Positions 5,868-7,361 of a stretch of 7,361 nucleotides of DNA are shown here, piece by piece. The position numbers were made by a program, and so were the translations under genes. The notes under the pieces are model-generated. The model saw only the letters and a program-made list of their open reading frames with translations. It ran no database searches and was not told the DNA's origin. This DNA is from Clostridiales bacterium (GTDB lineage: Bacteria; Bacillota; Clostridia; Tissierellales; Sedimentibacteraceae): positions 1-7,361 of the forward strand of contig DMWH01000065.1 in assembly GCA_003483345.1 (NCBI GenBank). Direction: 5' to 3'. Every line of letters begins with the position of its first letter. Positions within the stretch are counted from its first letter, which is position 1.

Positions 5868-6213
5868 TTATTTCTAGCCCTTCCATTCCGTTCATAACCA
5901 ATAATCCGCATGTTTTAAACATAGTGTAATCGGTTGCAAGAATTGTAATACCGTTTTCCTTTGCTAATTCTATTACTTCTTCGCAAGGTCTTTTCCCCCT
6001 TACAAACAATACGGCATTAATATCCAGCATTTCAACAGTCCTAATAACCTGCGGATTGTTTAACCCTGTTATCAGCAACGAATCGCTGCGTCCATATGCA
6101 AGTACATCACTCATTAAATCACTGGCAAAACCGAATTTAAATTCGGTATTACCGTCATGATAGTTTGTAAGAACATCTGCTTTTACAATATCAACTATTT
6201 CTTTTATTTGCAT
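5860..6213 (-). CDS. DRTGG-domain protein, first copy in the cassette
   Basis: A 117-aa soluble protein made of one DRTGG-like domain. Landmarks are FGFASDLMSDVLAYGRSDSL (27-46), the strand LLITG (46-50), the helix PQVIRTVEMLDI (54-65), the strand AVLFVRGKRP (67-76) and the helix-strand unit EEVIELAKENGITILAT (78-94). The pattern is shared by the protein at 3846-4178. It resembles the N-terminal half of HPr-kinase-like proteins, but no kinase half follows. The start has GAGGG 6 nt upstream and lies 11 bp after the PhzF gene; the stop is inside the start of the RsbT-like gene. The arrangement suggests that the two proteins act together, the DRTGG domain perhaps as a ligand-binding switch for the kinase. 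That is inference; no ligand is known to me. Confidence 0.8.
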   Translation of the reverse strand: MQIKEIVDIVKADVLTNYHDGNTEFKFGFASDLMSDVLAYGRSDSLLITGLNNPQVIRTVEMLDINAVLFVRGKRPCEEVIELAKENGITILATDYTMFKTCGLLVMNGMEGLEIND

Positions 6214-6224
6214 ACCATCCCTCG

Positions 6225-7088
6225 CTATTTAATATAATTTTCAATGTGGGCTTTTCCGCCTACGTATACGTCCATAATATCATTATGAGAATCAATTCTT
6301 ACAAAGATAAGACTTTTTTGGTTCATTGATTCACCTTGAATTACTTCCATTTGATTTGAAAACCCTTTACTGAAAAGTAAGCTTCCCAATGCTCCGTTGG
6401 ATGTACCTGTTGCACATTCTTCATTTATACCCACTCTTGGAGCGAAATTTCTCGCATAAACTCTTTCATTGTCAATTGTAAAAACATGATACCCAACTAC
6501 ATCATTTTCATAAGAAATATCCTCTATCATCTTGAAATCAACATCAAGACTATTTAGCACCTTCCTCGAGCTAACCGGTACCAAAATGTCTTTTAAACCT
6601 GTAGAAACAATTGTAGGAGCAATATCATAATTCGGCAGACCTATTAATCTTTCATCTATATTCAGCGAATCTGCTATTTGTTTTTTCTCTTTAAGCTCAC
6701 CGTATATACGTGGTTCGCTTTGCTGCATAAGAACATATTCAACATCTTGTCCTTTAAATGTTATTTCAATTTTGAGTCTGCCTGCCTTCGTATTTTGATA
6801 CACGCATTTTGTTTCATCGTTACCTTTAATTTGTCCAATTTTACCCAAGTAATAAAAAGCTGCAATTGTAGCATGTCCGCAGAGGTCTACTTCGCAAACG
6901 GGAGTGAAAAAACTCACATCATAATCGTTTTCATCCCGTTTATAAATAAACGCCGTCTCTGATAATCCTACTTTATTTGCAATTTCTTGCTTCTTATCAT
7001 ATGGTATCTGTTGATTCAAAACAACAACACCTGCTCCATTGCCACCGCTGTTTTCATAGGTAAATGATTTTAAAATTGCAACTTCCAT
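6225..7088 (-). CDS. PhzF-family isomerase/epimerase-like protein
   Basis: A 287-aa member of the PhzF family, which adopts a two-lobe diaminopimelate-epimerase-like fold. Family motifs are GGNGAGVV (15-22), GLSETAF (41-47, where E44 matches the catalytic glutamate of PhzF), FFTPVCEVDLCGHATIAAFY (60-79), RNFAPRVGINEECATGTSNG (213-232) and QGESMNQ (251-257). PhzF itself isomerises a phenazine precursor; most family members have unknown substrates, and no phenazine gene is near. The ATG at 7088 follows GGTGAGGGGA (7100-7091). It is the first gene after a promoter candidate and only 11 bp ahead of the DRTGG gene, so it may share the cassette's transcript. Its metabolic link to redox signalling is not evident, and it may simply be a neighbour. 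Family assignment is firm; function is open. Confidence 0.9.
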   Translation of the reverse strand: MEVAILKSFTYENSGGNGAGVVVLNQQIPYDKKQEIANKVGLSETAFIYKRDENDYDVSFFTPVCEVDLCGHATIAAFYYLGKIGQIKGNDETKCVYQNTKAGRLKIEITFKGQDVEYVLMQQSEPRIYGELKEKKQIADSLNIDERLIGLPNYDIAPTIVSTGLKDILVPVSSRKVLNSLDVDFKMIEDISYENDVVGYHVFTIDNERVYARNFAPRVGINEECATGTSNGALGSLLFSKGFSNQMEVIQGESMNQKSLIFVRIDSHNDIMDVYVGGKAHIENYIK

Positions 7089-7116
7089 TTTCCCCTCACC
7101 GCTTTATTATATAATC

Positions 7117-7145
7117 ATTATAATTCAAAAGCAGTATAATTACAA
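7117..7145 (-). promoter_or_regulatory. Candidate promoter of the PhzF-DRTGG-hydrogenase cassette
   Basis: On the minus strand TTGTAA (7145-7140) and TATAAT (7122-7117) are separated by 17 bp. The expected start near 7110 gives a leader of about 22 nt before the ATG at 7088, enough to hold the GGTGAGGGG site. The -10 is perfect; the -35 matches four of six bases. A second possible -35, TTGATA, lies about 20 bp farther upstream (7171-7166) with a TATACT at 7146-7141 region spacing of about 19, and is weaker. No operator-like dyad is evident here. Confidence 0.5.
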
Positions 7146-7209
7146 GCAAAAATACATTATCAATCTTTACCCTTATCATTCTATGAATGAACCGTAACAA
7201 AATTACACA

Positions 7210-7246
7210 GATAAAACAAATAGTTTCGGGGATTACCCGAAACTAT
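7210..7246 (-). terminator. Rho-independent terminator of tRNA-Leu
   Basis: ATAGTTTCGGG (7220-7230) and CCCGAAACTAT (7236-7246) form a perfect 11-bp stem with a 5-nt loop. On the minus strand it is followed by TTTGTTTTAT (7219-7210). It starts 5 nt after the last base of the tRNA, so it ends that transcript and isolates it from the PhzF gene. The plus strand has no comparable T-tract, so it works in one direction only. Confidence 0.9.
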
Positions 7247-7251
7247 CTTAG

Positions 7252-7334
7252 TGCGGTTGGGGGGATTTGAACCCCCACGAATATACATTCGCTAGCCCCT
7301 CAAGCTAGTGCGTCTGCCGTTCCGCCACAACCGC
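7252..7334 (-). tRNA. tRNA-Leu, anticodon GAG
   Basis: An 83-nt class II tRNA. The acceptor stem GCGGTTG pairs with CAACCGC and the discriminator is A (7252). The D stem is GCG/CGC with an AACGGCAGA-type loop. The anticodon stem CTAGC/GCTAG carries the loop TTGAGGG, giving anticodon GAG, which reads CUC and CUU leucine codons. A long variable arm (GAATGTATATTC) is typical of tRNA-Leu. The T arm is GGGGG TTCAAAT CCCCC. CCA is not encoded (the next bases are CTA), so it must be added after transcription. All stems pair without mismatch, so the gene appears functional. A terminator follows directly. It seems to be a stand-alone tRNA or the last of a cluster that continues beyond the window. Confidence 0.97.
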
Positions 7335-7346
7335 ATTACCTATAAT

Positions 7347-7352
7347 ATTATA
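7347..7352 (-). promoter_or_regulatory. Candidate -10 element of the tRNA-Leu promoter
   Basis: TATAAT (7352-7347, minus strand) lies 12 bp before the first base of the tRNA, which would give a very short leader. The matching -35 region would fall beyond the window end, so the promoter cannot be confirmed. If more tRNA genes lie upstream, this could be chance in an AT-rich spacer. Confidence 0.35.
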
Positions 7353-7361
7353 ATAGATTGA

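Noticed and set aside
1050..6962. Plus-strand open frames of 60-95 codons lying opposite the genes (for example near 1050-1274, 2849-3073, 3335-3568, 5488-5673 and 6678-6962).
   Set aside because: All lie antisense to well-supported genes, lack ribosome binding sites and show no domain-like sequence.
7252..7334. The tRNA-Leu as an attachment site of an integrated element.
   Set aside because: No integrase gene and no repeat of the tRNA 3' end is present in the window, and the neighbouring genes look like core metabolism.

Overview
The window looks like chromosome of a strictly anaerobic, low-GC Firmicute (Clostridia-type). The basis is the AT-rich codon use, the strong AGGAGG-type ribosome binding sites, an Rnf operon starting in the clostridial order C-D-G, and an iron-sulfur protein of the [FeFe]-hydrogenase family. 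I cannot name a genus. Every gene I accept lies on the minus strand, so the window reads biologically from high to low coordinates.

Upstream end (7361 to 7089): a class II tRNA-Leu(GAG) with a strong rho-independent terminator, then a promoter-like sequence. Middle block (7088 to 2467): seven tightly packed genes. They encode a PhzF-family protein, a DRTGG-domain protein, an RsbT-like ATP-binding kinase, a sensory-type [FeFe]-hydrogenase homologue (2x[4Fe-4S] ferredoxin module, H-cluster domain, C-terminal four-cysteine Fe-S domain), a second DRTGG protein, a PHP-domain phosphoesterase, and a histidine-kinase-like ATPase without a phosphoacceptor domain. The first six genes overlap or are separated by 9-12 bp and are probably one transcript. 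The last gene follows a 141-bp gap holding an inverted/direct repeat element built on GGGGACA. Downstream end (2466 to 1): a regulatory-looking AT-rich intergenic region, then rnfC, rnfD and the first codons of rnfG, which continues beyond the window.

The most interesting point is the pairing of a compact signalling cassette with the start of the Rnf operon. The cassette has two DRTGG proteins, two separate GHKL-type ATPases, one PHP phosphoesterase and one hydrogenase homologue that keeps all four H-cluster cysteines but has lost catalytic second-sphere residues. Rnf couples reduced ferredoxin to NAD+ and an ion gradient. A plausible reading, which is inference, is that the hydrogenase-like protein senses H2 or ferredoxin redox state and the kinase/phosphatase-like partners relay this to energy-conserving redox enzymes. 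No DNA-binding output protein is encoded in the window, so the target is unknown. Related cassettes are, as far as I recall, known near electron-bifurcating hydrogenases of Clostridia, so the parts are not new. Their chemistry and their link to Rnf appear unresolved.
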